From assembly GCF_021166585.1 (NCBI RefSeq), contig NZ_JAJOZE010000001.1, forward strand, positions 576,062 to 640,061: DNA of 64,000 bases. The letters run 5' to 3'. This DNA is from Metabacillus kandeliae. Lineage in GTDB: Bacteria; Bacillota; Bacilli; Bacillales; Bacillaceae. The notes under the pieces are model-generated. The model had not been told where the DNA came from and made no database searches. It saw nothing but the letters and a program-made list of their open reading frames with translations. Both the position numbers and the translations under genes were made by a program. Positions 41,050 through 50,085 of the stretch are shown here, piece by piece; positions within the stretch are counted from its first letter, which is position 1; each line of letters begins with the position of its first letter.

Positions 41050-41991
41050 CTAAACGATTTCTTCTTTTTCCGGCTTTGTTCCTTCTTCTAATCTCAATAA
41101 TTCAGAAAAACTTGCAATCGCCACTTCCACCTGATCATCTGCGGGATCTTTTGTCGTGAGGAGCTGCAGCCATAAACCCGGGTATCCAAGCCAGCGGAGC
41201 ACAGGGATGCCGCGGAGGCTGTTCGTAGCCTGCAGCACCTCAAATGCGATGCCAAGGACAACAGGAATTAAGGCAATCCTGTTCAGGACCCTTACCCATA
41301 ATGGGTCTGTAGGGACGAGCATATAGACAAAGACGCCGACGATGACTGTAAAAAGGATAAAGCTGCTTCCGCATCGATAATGCAGCCTTGACTGCTGCTG
41401 AACATTTTCAACAGTAAGCGGAAGACCGTTTTCATAGCAGTTGATCACTTTATGCTCAGCGCCATGATATTGAAAAACCCTTTTGATCATAGGGGTCATG
41501 GAAATAAAATAAATATATGCCAGCAGAAAAATCAGCTTAAAGGCTCCTTCAACCAGTATTTGCGAGAAATCGGTTGAAAAAATCGGCCTTGTCAGCTCTG
41601 CGAGAAAAAGAGGAACGAGTGTAAAAACGAACTTCCCGAAAAGAAACGTCAGAATCCCCATTAATGCGAGCCCAAAATACATAGACATCTTGGATTCCTT
41701 GCGGCTTTCTTCAATCTTATAATCTTCCGAAGGATCCAGCTCGTATCGCTCACTGGAAAAGTTAAGGTGCTTTGTGCCGTTGGCACTGGCCTCCAAAATT
41801 GCCACGATTCCTCTTAAAAAAGGTATTTTCTTGAGCTTTCTAAGGGACTCCTTTTCTTCGCGGGGGAGCCGGAAATATTCCAGTTCTCTGTTTTTCCTCC
41901 GAATTGCTGTAACGTAATGCTTTTTGCCGCCAAACATGACGCCTTCCACTACTGCCTGCCCGCCATAAGCAGGTTTCGCTGATTTAGACAT
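41050..41991 (-). CDS. yqhQ: YqhQ, DUF1385 membrane protein
   Basis: 313 residues. The family start KPAYGGQAVVEGVMFGGKKHYVTAIRRK is complete, followed by FLRGIVAILEAS and four or so membrane segments. The signature YHGAEHKVINCYENG and LHYRCGSSFILFTVIVG carry His, Glu and Cys residues conserved in DUF1385. Function unknown. Divergent from yqhR. Confidence 0.92.
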   Translation of the reverse strand: MSKSAKPAYGGQAVVEGVMFGGKKHYVTAIRRKNRELEYFRLPREEKESLRKLKKIPFLRGIVAILEASANGTKHLNFSSERYELDPSEDYKIEESRKESKMSMYFGLALMGILTFLFGKFVFTLVPLFLAELTRPIFSTDFSQILVEGAFKLIFLLAYIYFISMTPMIKRVFQYHGAEHKVINCYENGLPLTVENVQQQSRLHYRCGSSFILFTVIVGVFVYMLVPTDPLWVRVLNRIALIPVVLGIAFEVLQATNSLRGIPVLRWLGYPGLWLQLLTTKDPADDQVEVAIASFSELLRLEEGTKPEKEEIV

Positions 41992-42391
41992 GTAACACCA
42001 ACCTATCTGAAGTCATTAATGATGCCTGAGCACCATTCTAGAGGGGGAGGTGCGGTTTCATGAAAAGATTCGCCAAATAGCAAGAAAAGATGCCGCAGAG
42101 GGTCATCTTCCCGGTAATCGTTCTGAAACGAAAATCCCTCTCTATATCTTCTATTTTACCTAAAAAGACTTCAAACAACTAGCTGGAAGTTACAAATAAT
42201 CTCAAGCGTCCGGAAATTTCGAAATGCTGAATAAGTCAATATTTAACTGGTGATAAAAGTAATATTGATAGTATACCCCGCCTGACAGTTCTTACACCTG
42301 AAAAAGCATAGGAAAGACGCTTGAGCAAGGGAGCTTTCAATCCGCATGAGAAGCGGTCCTGATGGGCATTATGATGGGTGAGGTGATCATG
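41992..42391. other. divergent yqhQ/yqhR intergenic region
   Basis: 400 bp without a gene. It must hold promoters for both yqhQ and the yqhR-aroQ-yqhT-efp run, but no match good enough to name was found. GTAATATTGATAGTATAC near 42257 is an AT-rich candidate. No riboswitch-like structure seen. Confidence 0.4.
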
Positions 42392-42943
42392 ATGACGAGA
42401 GGTCAGGACAGGCGGGATAAACGGGACAGAAATACCTTTGATTTAACAGAGCCTTCATTGAGCAGGAAAGAAAGAAGACGTTCTTTTTTTGAGAGAATCA
42501 TGGTAACAGGCTTTGTAGGAGGCGTGCTTTGGAGTTCATTAGGATGGCTTGCTCATTTTCTGAGTTTTGCAGAGATCAGTCCGAACCTTATTTTGCAGCC
42601 ATTTGTCCAAGCGGGATGGAAGGATGGACGCTGGGGAAATCTGCTTAGTATTTTACTGATTGGTCTTCTCTCCATTTTGGCTGCTTTTCTTTACTATGCC
42701 GTTTTTAAAAAAGTGAAATCCATGTGGGGCGGCTTTTTCTATGGAGTATTATTATGGATTCTCGTTTTTTATGGGTTCGCTTTTCTTTTTCCTGCTGTAA
42801 AAAATGCGGGGGAGTACACGCGGGATACAAATGTAACAACCATATGCCTGTACATCCTATTTGGTGTATTCGTCGGCTATTCGATTTCGTTTGAGGAGAA
42901 TGAACTGGGTACAAATCAAAAGGCAAAACCCGCAAACCATTAG
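42392..42943 (+). CDS. yqhR: YqhR membrane protein
   Basis: 183 residues with four membrane segments (VTGFVGGVLWSSLGWLAHFLSF, LLSILLIGLLSILAAFLYYAVF, GGFFYGVLLWILVFYGFAFLFPA, ICLYILFGVFVGYSISFE) after a charged N-terminal 35 residues. Function unknown. ATG 42392 is used because GAGG lies 8 nt upstream; in-frame ATGs at 42389, 42374, 42371 and the GTG-like 42362 are alternatives. Same position as in B. subtilis, upstream of aroQ. Confidence 0.85.
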   Translation: MTRGQDRRDKRDRNTFDLTEPSLSRKERRRSFFERIMVTGFVGGVLWSSLGWLAHFLSFAEISPNLILQPFVQAGWKDGRWGNLLSILLIGLLSILAAFLYYAVFKKVKSMWGGFFYGVLLWILVFYGFAFLFPAVKNAGEYTRDTNVTTICLYILFGVFVGYSISFEENELGTNQKAKPANH

Positions 42944-43053
42944 AGGATTCCCGGCTGCTATGGTAGAATATTCTGTATAATGGTTTTTTTAAATCTGTAT
43001 GCTCACAGCATGCAGAACCATACATAGAAGTCTGATCATTGGGGGAAGAAGCA

Positions 43054-43500
43054 ATGGATGCCTATTTAATACTAAACGGCCCTAATTTGAACAGGCTAGG
43101 CACAAGAGAGCCGGACATTTATGGAGCGGAAACTCTGCTGGACTTGGAAAGAGGCCTTTTGCAGTTTGGGGAAGAAGCAGGAGCAGAAATTACGTGCCTG
43201 CAGTCCAATCATGAAGGAGATTTGATTGATGCGCTGCATGAGGCAGAAGGCCGCTATGCAGGCATTGTACTGAACCCTGGAGCTTTTACCCACTATAGCT
43301 ATGCAATCAGGGATGCTGTGGCAGGCATTTCCGTTCCGGTTGTTGAGGTTCATCTGTCAAATGTTCATGCCAGGGAGGAATTCCGCCACCAATCTGTTAC
43401 GGCACCAGTTACATATGGGCAGATCATCGGTCTTGGGTTTGCCGGATACCGGCTTGCATTGCAGGCACTGATCGAGTTAAAGGGGAGAGAAAATAAATGA
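43054..43500 (+). CDS. aroQ: type II 3-dehydroquinate dehydratase
   Basis: 148 residues, the usual size of the dodecameric type II enzyme of the shikimate pathway. YLILNGPNLNRLGTREPDIYG contains the catalytic Arg and Tyr, QSNHEGDLIDALH the substrate loop, and VEVHLSNVHAREEFRHQS the catalytic His and binding Arg. ATG 43054 follows GGGGGAAG; the in-frame TTG 43039 precedes it. It overlaps yqhT by ATGA. B. subtilis yqhS equivalent. Confidence 0.95.
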   Translation: MDAYLILNGPNLNRLGTREPDIYGAETLLDLERGLLQFGEEAGAEITCLQSNHEGDLIDALHEAEGRYAGIVLNPGAFTHYSYAIRDAVAGISVPVVEVHLSNVHAREEFRHQSVTAPVTYGQIIGLGFAGYRLALQALIELKGRENK

Positions 43501-44558
43501 AAACAGAGAGAATTCGCAATGAGTTTGAAGCTTTAAATGTTGACGGGCTTTTGATCACAGGGGAATATAACAGAAGATATGCAACAGGGTTTACCGGTTC
43601 TTCAGGTGTTGGCGTCCTGTCTCAGGATAAAGCTGTCTTTTTAACAGATTTCAGATATACAGAACAAGCATCTAAACAGGTGGATGAATTTGAAGTTGTT
43701 GAGCATAAAGGGCCGATTATTAAAGAAGCAGCAGATAAAGCCAAGGAATTGGGCATCAAAAGGCTCGGATTTGAACAGGATCATATGACTTTTGCGCTCT
43801 ACAATCAATACAAGGAAGCGCTCAGCGGAATTGAGCTTGTGCCAGTGTCAGGAACGATCGAAAAACTGCGCTTGATTAAGTCTCCGGAGGAGATTAAGAT
43901 ATTAAAGGAAGCAGCGGAGATCGCCGATGCAGCCTATACGCATATTCTTCAATATGTTAGAGCCGGCCTGAAAGAAATTGACGTAGCCAATGAACTCGAA
44001 TTTTTTATGAGAAAGAACGGAGCAGCTTCTTCTTCATTTGATATTATCGTAGCCTCCGGTTACCGTTCTGCACTGCCTCATGGTGCTGCAAGCGGCAAGG
44101 TGATTGAAAAAGGGGATTTCGTTACCCTTGATTTTGGGGCTTACTATAAAGGCTATTGCTCAGATATTACGAGAACCTTTGCAGTTGGAGAGCCGAGTGA
44201 TCAGCTGAAAGAAATTTACGCAGTTGTTCTTGAATCCCAGCTTCGTGCTATGAATGGCATTAAACCGGGTATGACAGGAAAAGAAGCGGACGCTCTTACC
44301 AGAAATTATATTACAGAAAAAGGCTATGGCGAGTACTTCGGCCACAGCACTGGCCATGGCCTCGGCCTTGAAGTGCATGAAGGTCCTGCTCTTTCCGTCC
44401 GCTCTGAAACGCTTCTTGAACCAGGCATGGTTGTTACGGTTGAACCGGGTATTTATCTGTCAGGAATTGGCGGCGTAAGGATTGAAGATGACACCGTCAT
44501 CACAGATGCAGGCAATGAAGCATTGACAACTTCTTCAAAAGAACTCATTATACTATAA
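43497..44558 (+). CDS. yqhT: Xaa-Pro aminopeptidase family protein YqhT
   Basis: 353 residues: a creatinase-type N-terminal domain (1-125) and an M24B pita-bread metallopeptidase. The metal ligands are visible as Asp in LDFGAYYKGYCSDITRTF (two), His in HSTGHGLGLEVHE, Glu in VTVEPGIYLSG and Glu in VRIEDD. It would remove Xaa from Xaa-Pro peptides. Translationally coupled to aroQ and followed 50 bp later by efp, the gene for the factor that helps ribosomes through Pro-Pro, a conserved pairing in Bacillus. Confidence 0.94.
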   Translation: MKTERIRNEFEALNVDGLLITGEYNRRYATGFTGSSGVGVLSQDKAVFLTDFRYTEQASKQVDEFEVVEHKGPIIKEAADKAKELGIKRLGFEQDHMTFALYNQYKEALSGIELVPVSGTIEKLRLIKSPEEIKILKEAAEIADAAYTHILQYVRAGLKEIDVANELEFFMRKNGAASSSFDIIVASGYRSALPHGAASGKVIEKGDFVTLDFGAYYKGYCSDITRTFAVGEPSDQLKEIYAVVLESQLRAMNGIKPGMTGKEADALTRNYITEKGYGEYFGHSTGHGLGLEVHEGPALSVRSETLLEPGMVVTVEPGIYLSGIGGVRIEDDTVITDAGNEALTTSSKELIIL

Positions 44559-44607
44559 GGCTCATAACTTTCGAAAAGCCTTACGCAAAAGCTAGGAGGA
44601 AACATAA

Positions 44608-45165
44608 ATGATTTCAGTGAATGATTTTCGTACAGGACTTACAATAGAAGTGGATAACGGCATCTGGCGCGTTATTGATTTTCAGCACGTTAAGCCAGGC
44701 AAAGGAGCAGCATTTGTCCGTTCTAAGCTGCGCAATCTTCGTACCGGCGCCATTCAGGAAAAAACATTCCGTGCAGGTGAAAAAGTAGCGAGAGCACAGA
44801 TTGAAACGCGCAAAATGCAGTACCTTTATGCAAACGGCGACATGCACGTATTCATGGATACAGAGTCATATGACCAAATCGAGCTTCCGGCTGCTGCGAT
44901 TGAATATGAATTGAAGTTTTTGAAAGAAAACATGGAAGTACATATCATGATGTTCCAAACAGAAACACTCGGTGTGGAGCTTCCTAACACAGTAGAATTA
45001 AAGGTTACTGAAACAGAACCGGGCATTAAAGGCGATACAGCTTCAGGGGGAACAAAGCCTGCGACCGTTGAAACAGGCCTGACTGTTCAAGTTCCATTCT
45101 TCGTGAACGAAGGCGATACTCTGATCATCAACACTACTGACAGCTCCTATATTTCCCGAGGTTAA
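44608..45165 (+). CDS. efp: translation elongation factor P
   Basis: 185 residues in three OB-like domains. The tip loop [18 protein letters not shown] has Lys32, the position modified with 5-aminopentanol in B. subtilis EF-P. The family signature [11 protein letters not shown] lies in domain II and the C-terminal pattern [19 protein letters not shown] in domain III. It relieves ribosome stalling at polyproline. AGGAGG RBS. A strong terminator follows. Confidence 0.97.
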   Translation: MISVNDFRTGLTIEVDNGIWRVIDFQHVKPGKGAAFVRSKLRNLRTGAIQEKTFRAGEKVARAQIETRKMQYLYANGDMHVFMDTESYDQIELPAAAIEYELKFLKENMEVHIMMFQTETLGVELPNTVELKVTETEPGIKGDTASGGTKPATVETGLTVQVPFFVNEGDTLIINTTDSSYISRG

Positions 45166-45171
45166 ACCCGC

Positions 45172-45210
45172 AAAAGAACCAGTGCTGCATGACAGCGCTG
45201 GTTCTTTTTG
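45172..45210 (+). terminator. efp terminator
   Basis: AAAAGAACCAGTGCTG pairs with CAGCGCTGGTTCTTTT (one G-T) around a 5-nt loop, followed by T5. Confidence 0.93.
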
Positions 45211-45500
45211 TTTGAATAGATTCTATTTCATTTCAGCTGTAAGTTGGTTATTCCTAATTTCTGATTTCTGCAATCTTCTTTATTGGGAAAGGCTGTAAAT
45301 CAGCAAAGATTATAAAGCTGCTGTTTTCTACTAATTTTTGAGTGCAATTCCTTCTATTGCTTTTAAGGAAAAGAGCTTCACCCAATTCATCATTTTATAT
45401 TTATTTGAAAAAGTCCCACTCTCAACTATATGACTCGATCTTTAGGTGGATTTCTTTGTCTTTATCTATGTTAAAGAGGAAGGTTGATTTTTACGCACCT

Positions 45501-45629
45501 GTTGATTGGAGTGGAAGGCGGCCGACTCCTGCGGGAGCAGCGGGACAGGTGAGACCCCGCATGCGCTTAAGCGCATAGGAGGCTCACCGCCCGCCCCGCG
45601 GAAAGCGGACGCCTGAAACGGAAATCAAC
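45501..45629. repeat. 129-bp GC-rich palindromic repeat element
   Basis: Ends GTTGATT (45501-45507) and AATCAAC (45623-45629) are inverted. Inside is a GC-rich core (GGAAGGCGG…CTCCTGCGGGAGCAGCGGGA…GGCTCACCGCCCGCCCCGCG) with several self-complementary parts, including GCGCTTAAGCGC. It stands out from its AT-rich surroundings. A shortened relative lies at 58124-58190. Elements of this kind are scattered between genes in many Bacillaceae. The rest of the 45211-45782 gap shows only a weak terminator. Confidence 0.8.
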
Positions 45630-45651
45630 AGCCAATTTTATATATTATTGT

Positions 45652-45695
45652 AAAAAGCGCAATGCAAGCTGAAAAGCTGCCTTGCGCTCTTCTTT
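45652..45695 (+). terminator. hairpin with T-rich tail before yqhV
   Basis: AAGCGCAA (45655-45662) pairs with TTGCGCTCTT (45682-45691) around an AGCT-GAAA-AGCT inner stem, followed by a C-interrupted T-tract. It may end transcripts entering from the repeat side. Confidence 0.5.
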
Positions 45696-45782
45696 ATGCT
45701 AAAAACGCGAAAAAGAACTAATGATTTGATTCCTGCGGGCATATCTTGTACAAATTGCAAAATTTATAATCGGCGGTGAAAT

Positions 45783-46067
45783 ATGAAAAAGTGGTTATCT
45801 TCCTTTGACAGTACGGTTGCAGCAATGGCAGGCCTTCGAATTCTATCAGCGTCTATTGAATTAACAGCAGCGATTTTAATGCTTGTTTTTAACGATGTGA
45901 AAAAAGCTGTTGCCATTAACAGCATGCTGGCCTTTGTGGGGCCGGTGATTTTAGTGACGACGATGACTATCGGTGTTTTCCAGATTGCCGATCAAATCTC
46001 GTATGGAAAACTGATCATTATCGCACTTGGCGTAGGGCTGATTCTCGTTGGGGTCTTTAAGCCTTAG
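45783..46067 (+). CDS. yqhV: YqhV, DUF2619 small membrane protein
   Basis: 94 residues with three hydrophobic helices (ILSASIELTAAILMLVFN, INSMLAFVGPVILVTTMTIGVF, LIIIALGVGLILVGVF). Same size and place as B. subtilis YqhV, directly upstream of the spoIIIA operon. Function unknown. GGCGGTG RBS before the ATG. It probably belongs to the sporulation gene set by position only. Confidence 0.88.
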   Translation: MKKWLSSFDSTVAAMAGLRILSASIELTAAILMLVFNDVKKAVAINSMLAFVGPVILVTTMTIGVFQIADQISYGKLIIIALGVGLILVGVFKP

Positions 46068-46094
46068 AAAGCAGATTCCTGCACGGGACAGGAT

Positions 46095-46124
46095 GTCATA
46101 TTCGCATTCATCAGGCATAAACTT
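46095..46124 (+). promoter_or_regulatory. sigma-E promoter of the spoIIIA operon
   Basis: GTCATATT (46095-46102), 13 nt, CATAAACTT (46116-46124) matches the mother-cell sigma-E consensus (GTCATATT / CATACANT). It lies 30 bp before spoIIIAA, as expected for this operon. Confidence 0.8.
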
Positions 46125-46153
46125 GAGATATGAGCCACGAAGGAGGATTGGGT

Positions 46154-47077
46154 ATGAAAGAGATCCTGGACGTGCTTCCTGAACGGATCAGGAGAAAAAT
46201 CGAAGATCTTCCGAAGAAGGATTTGGACAAGCTGGAGGAAATTCGAATCCGCCTATACCGGCCTGTAGAGCTCATTTTTTCAGGAAGCCCTGTTTATTTG
46301 GAATGTGAAGCGGGAGAAGAAGACGGTATGAGCCTGCTGAATGAAATCAGCGGATACTCCATTTATGCCATGGAGGAAGAGCTGAAAAGGGGATACATTA
46401 CCATGAAAGGCGGTCATCGGGTCGGTCTTGCCGGAAAGGTTATTACAGAAAACGGTACCGTCAAAATGATCAGGGATGTAGCTTCTTTTAACATTCGGAT
46501 TGCCAGGCAGAAAATCGGAACAGCAGAACCGCTTATCCCCTATTTATATAACAGCAGATGGCTGAATACGCTGATCATCGGCCCTCCTCAGACTGGCAAA
46601 ACAACGCTTCTCAGAGACCTTGCCAGGGTTGTGACAGAAGGCTATGGCTCCATCTCTCCTCAAAAAGCAGGGATTGTTGATGAAAGATCTGAAATTGCCG
46701 GCTGTGTCAGCGGGATTCCACAGCATCGATTCGGGACAAGAGTGGATGTACTGGACGGCTGCCCAAAGGCAGAAGGGATGATGATGCTGATCAGATCCAT
46801 GAGTCCTGATGTGCTGATTGCGGATGAAATCGGCAGAAAAGAGGATATGGGGGCTGTCATGGAAGCAGTTCATGCAGGTGTTCAGCTATTTGTAACCGTC
46901 CACGGCTATCACACAGAGGATCTTTTGCACAGGCCATTTATGAAAGAGCTGATTGATGCCCGTGTTTTTGACAGATATGTTGAGCTCAAAAGAGGAGCAG
47001 CGCCTGGTGCTGTCGGGGCCATTCTGAATGAAGAACGGAAAAACCTTTTCTTAAAGGCTGGTGCAGGATCATGGTGA
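46154..47077 (+). CDS. spoIIIAA: stage III sporulation protein AA, secretion-type ATPase
   Basis: 307 residues. An N-terminal region (LPERIRRKIEDLPKKDLDKLEEIRIRLYRPVEL) is followed by an ATPase core with Walker A IGPPQTGKTTLLRDLAR, VDERSEIAGC, Walker B DVLIADEIGR and FVTVHGY. It powers the SpoIIIA-SpoIIQ channel linking mother cell and forespore. ATG 46154 follows GGAGG by 8 nt; the in-frame ATG 46130 has no RBS. Overlaps spoIIIAB by 7 nt. Confidence 0.95.
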   Translation: MKEILDVLPERIRRKIEDLPKKDLDKLEEIRIRLYRPVELIFSGSPVYLECEAGEEDGMSLLNEISGYSIYAMEEELKRGYITMKGGHRVGLAGKVITENGTVKMIRDVASFNIRIARQKIGTAEPLIPYLYNSRWLNTLIIGPPQTGKTTLLRDLARVVTEGYGSISPQKAGIVDERSEIAGCVSGIPQHRFGTRVDVLDGCPKAEGMMMLIRSMSPDVLIADEIGRKEDMGAVMEAVHAGVQLFVTVHGYHTEDLLHRPFMKELIDARVFDRYVELKRGAAPGAVGAILNEERKNLFLKAGAGSW

Positions 47078-47586
47078 AGCTGATCGGCGCAGTGCTGATT
47101 GTGGCTGCAAGTACGTTTATCGGATTTGAATTTGCCAGGCGGTTTTCTGACAGGACCAAACTGCTCAGACAGCTGAAAACAGCTCTTCAGGCCTTGGAGG
47201 CAGAGATTGTATTTTCCCATAAGCCGCTTGGGCTTGCAGCAAAAGATATAGGCGAACAGACCGACGGGCCGATTTCAAAGTTTTTCAGCAGGTTCTCCAG
47301 GCTCTTGCTTCAGGGAGGAACAAACGTGAAAGCTGCCTGGGAAGAAAGCCTCAAGGAACTTGAAAGAAAGTCTCCGGTCAGAGCAGGTGAAATGGAAGTG
47401 CTCAGGCAGTTTGGCGAAACGCTTGGAAAGCATGATCTTGTGTCACAGCAGAAGCATATCAGGCTGGCGCTTGTTCACCTTGAAAGAGAGAGCGGTGATG
47501 CAGAGGAAAGGCAGGCGAAGAACGAAAAGATGATTAAGAGTCTTGGTTTTCTGTCAGGTCTTCTCATTGTCATTCTCTTAATGTAA
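47071..47586 (+). CDS. spoIIIAB: stage III sporulation protein AB
   Basis: 171 residues. Membrane helices at both ends (LIGAVLIVAASTFIGFEFAR and SLGFLSGLLIVILLM) flank a helical, charged middle with CysF-like turns (LLRQLKTALQALEAEIVF, GETLGKHDLVSQQKHI). It resembles type II secretion GspF-like platform parts, as known for the family. Overlap with spoIIIAA indicates coupling. The length equals that in B. subtilis. Confidence 0.94.
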   Translation: MVKLIGAVLIVAASTFIGFEFARRFSDRTKLLRQLKTALQALEAEIVFSHKPLGLAAKDIGEQTDGPISKFFSRFSRLLLQGGTNVKAAWEESLKELERKSPVRAGEMEVLRQFGETLGKHDLVSQQKHIRLALVHLERESGDAEERQAKNEKMIKSLGFLSGLLIVILLM

Positions 47587-47629
47587 AACCATCTATGCAG
47601 AGAATAAATCAGGAAAGAAGGAATCAGCG

Positions 47630-47836
47630 ATGGGTGTCGACGTTAACGCGATTTTTCAAATAGCCGGAATTGGAATTGTGGTGGCTTTCCTTCATACGAT
47701 TCTGGACCAAATGGGGAAAAAAGAATACGCCCAATGGGTTACATTGCTTGGCTTTATCTATATTCTTTTCATGGTTGCCACCATCGTTGATGATCTTTTC
47801 AAGAAAATTAAAGCAGTCTTCCTGTTTCAAGGGTAG
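47630..47836 (+). CDS. spoIIIAC: stage III sporulation protein AC
   Basis: 68 residues with two membrane helices (IFQIAGIGIVVAFLHTILDQMG and WVTLLGFIYILFMVATIVDDLF). Almost identical in size and sequence to B. subtilis SpoIIIAC. A membrane component of the A-Q feeding-tube channel. AGAAAGAAGG RBS. The next gene starts 14 nt after its stop. Confidence 0.95.
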   Translation: MGVDVNAIFQIAGIGIVVAFLHTILDQMGKKEYAQWVTLLGFIYILFMVATIVDDLFKKIKAVFLFQG

Positions 47837-47850
47837 AGGGGGGCTCAAAA

Positions 47851-48243
47851 ATTGAAATTCTTCAAATAGTAGGCATTGGGTTAATTGCCACTTTTCTGGC
47901 ACTCATTATTAAGGAACAAAAGCCTTCCTTTGCTTTTTTGCTGGTCGTATTTTCCGGCTGTGTGATTTTTCTTTATTTAATAGATCAAGTCTACCAGGTC
48001 GTCGCAATGATCGAAAAAATAGCGGTCAGTGCCAATGTAAATGTCATGTATGTAGAAACAATCTTAAAAATTATCGGCATTGCCTATATTGCCGAATTTG
48101 GGGCACAGCTGACAAAGGATGCCGGACAGGGTGCCATCGCATCTAAAATCGAGCTTGGCGGCAAAATACTGATTCTCGCCATGGCGATTCCGATTCTGAC
48201 CGTGATCATTGAAACCGTCATCGGATTGATTCCGTCTTTTTAG
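47851..48243 (+). CDS. spoIIIAD: stage III sporulation protein AD, apparent ATT start
   Basis: The conserved frame begins at least at IEILQIVGIGLIATFLALII, matching the N-terminus of B. subtilis SpoIIIAD, but no ATG, GTG or TTG is available in frame. GAGGGGGG (47836-47843) is placed 7 nt before ATT 47851. The first in-frame TTG, at 47938, would remove the first membrane helix. A TTG at 47852 is out of frame and stops after 5 codons. I therefore propose an ATT start (130 residues) or a sequence error. Remaining helices are FAFLLVVFSGCVIFLYLIDQ, VETILKIIGIAYIAEFGAQL and ILILAMAIPILTVIIETVIG. Confidence 0.85.
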   Translation: MEILQIVGIGLIATFLALIIKEQKPSFAFLLVVFSGCVIFLYLIDQVYQVVAMIEKIAVSANVNVMYVETILKIIGIAYIAEFGAQLTKDAGQGAIASKIELGGKILILAMAIPILTVIIETVIGLIPSF

Positions 48244-48262
48244 GCTGCAGGAGGAGTAGGTT

Positions 48263-49441
48263 ATGATGAAAAAGCTGGCTGCTGCTTTGCTGATTCTGGG
48301 CTTGTGGATCTTGCCTTCTGCCGTATATGCAGAAAACAACAGCTCTGCAAATCAGGAAGAGCTTGTCAATCAACAGGCGGACAAGCTTCAAATCGGCGAT
48401 ATGCAGAAATATTGGAATGATATTTTAACGAAATACGGCGGCTATTTGCCTGAAAGCCAAAAAGGCAGCCTTTTTGATTATATAAAAGGGGAAAAAAGCT
48501 TTTCTCCGATGGAATGGATCAAAGCGTTCGCCAAGTATCTCTTTTATGAATTACTGGCAAACGGCAAGCTGCTGGGCACACTGATTCTGCTGACCATTTT
48601 CAGCATGCTGCTTCAAATGCTGCAGACAGCCTTTCAGCAAAGTGCCATCAGCAAAGCGGCCTACTCCATCGTGTACCTCGTGCTGATCATTCTCGCGCTC
48701 AACAGCTTTCATGTCGCGATTCAATATACGAACGACGCCATTCAGGCAATGACAGGATTCATTATATCCTTGATTCCGCTCTTGCTGGCGCTTATGGCCT
48801 CTTCAGGGGGATTGGTTTCGGCAGCCTTTTTTCATCCGGTAATTTTATTCCTCATGAATACAAGCGGCTTTCTCATCCAGCATGTTGTTCTTCCGCTCCT
48901 GTTTTTATCAGCCCTCCTGAGCATCGTAAGCACCCTTACTGACAAATATAAAGTCACTCAGCTGGCACAGCTTCTGCGGAATGCCGGCATTGGTCTTCTT
49001 GCTACATTTCTTACTATCTTTCTTGGAGTCATCTCCGTACAGGGAGCCTCAGCAGCGATAACGGACGGCGTTACGATCAAGACGGCAAAATTTATAACAG
49101 GAAATTTTGTTCCGGTTCTCGGACGGATGTTTACGGATGCAGCTGACACCGTGATTAACGCATCAGTGCTTCTGAAAAATACTGTCGGGATCATCGGTGC
49201 AGCCATTCTGCTTTTTATCGCTGTTTTCCCCGCCATTAAAGTGCTTTCGCTTGCCTTTATCTATAAATTTGCTGCAGCGATTCTTCAGCCCGTTGGCGGA
49301 GGGCCAGTCATTGCCTGCCTCGACATTATCAGCAAAAGCGTTATTTATATTTTTGCAGCGCTCGCAGTTGTTTCGCTGATGTTCTTTCTCTGCATTACGG
49401 TCATTGTCGCCTCAGGAAATCTGACGATGATGGTCCGGTAA
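48263..49441 (+). CDS. spoIIIAE: stage III sporulation protein AE
   Basis: 392 residues. A signal sequence (KLAAALLILGLWILPSAVYA) with cleavage after VYA precedes a short extracellular segment and about eight membrane helices. Known as the channel-forming part of the SpoIIIA complex. GGAGGAG RBS. The segment QLTQLLRNAGIG-like QLAQLLRNAGIGLLATFLTIFLGVISVQG is well conserved. Confidence 0.95.
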   Translation: MMKKLAAALLILGLWILPSAVYAENNSSANQEELVNQQADKLQIGDMQKYWNDILTKYGGYLPESQKGSLFDYIKGEKSFSPMEWIKAFAKYLFYELLANGKLLGTLILLTIFSMLLQMLQTAFQQSAISKAAYSIVYLVLIILALNSFHVAIQYTNDAIQAMTGFIISLIPLLLALMASSGGLVSAAFFHPVILFLMNTSGFLIQHVVLPLLFLSALLSIVSTLTDKYKVTQLAQLLRNAGIGLLATFLTIFLGVISVQGASAAITDGVTIKTAKFITGNFVPVLGRMFTDAADTVINASVLLKNTVGIIGAAILLFIAVFPAIKVLSLAFIYKFAAAILQPVGGGPVIACLDIISKSVIYIFAALAVVSLMFFLCITVIVASGNLTMMVR

Positions 49442-49455
49442 AGGAGGATTCTGCC

Positions 49456-50085
49456 ATGGCATTTTTAACAGGCTGGGTAACAAATATTATTTTGTTTATC
49501 CTTTTGGCTATTGTGATTGATCTCTTGCTTCCGAGCTCTTCGATGCAAAAATACGCCAAAGTGGTTATAGGCCTTCTGCTTATTACGGTTATCCTTACAC
49601 CTGTATTTAAATTCTTCTCAAAAGATATGAATCAAGTCATAAGGGAGTTTCAATTTCAGTCCTCTTCAGGGGAGGATCCGGTAAAAAGTTCGCTGGAAGT
49701 GCAAAAAAAAGAAATACAAGCCAGTGAGCGTGCATATATTTTAGAACAAATGGCTGTCCAAATGAAAAAAATGGCTCAGAAAGAGCTGAAAAAGAACTAT
49801 GGGACAGAAATTGCAGCCATCAGTCTCACGGCTGCAGGCGATGCAGAAAAAATCCAGTCCGAAAAAGATGTAGAGAAAGCAGAAGTGATCATGAAAGAAG
49901 AAGAAAAAGCCGTTCCTGCCATCCAGAGGATTGATATTGATACGCATCAGACTAAAAAAACTGCTGAAACGGCGGACGAAGCAAAAATTCAGGATGTTAT
50001 CCGTTTCCTCTCAAAGACATGGCAGCTGGATCAAAAAAAGATAACAGTCCGGATGGAAGGAGGCAGCACGGCACGAAATGAGTGA
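49456..50085 (+). CDS. spoIIIAF: stage III sporulation protein AF
   Basis: 209 residues with two N-terminal membrane helices (FLTGWVTNIILFILLAIVIDLLLP and YAKVVIGLLLITVILTPVFKFF) and a soluble, Lys/Glu-rich C-terminal domain facing the space between the two membranes. AGGAGG RBS. Overlaps spoIIIAG by 8 nt. Confidence 0.93.
   Translation: MAFLTGWVTNIILFILLAIVIDLLLPSSSMQKYAKVVIGLLLITVILTPVFKFFSKDMNQVIREFQFQSSSGEDPVKSSLEVQKKEIQASERAYILEQMAVQMKKMAQKELKKNYGTEIAAISLTAAGDAEKIQSEKDVEKAEVIMKEEEKAVPAIQRIDIDTHQTKKTAETADEAKIQDVIRFLSKTWQLDQKKITVRMEGGSTARNE

Noticed and set aside
45342-45578. 78-codon ORF running into the GC-rich repeat
   Set aside because: Its C-terminal part is the repeat in translation; no RBS or homology.
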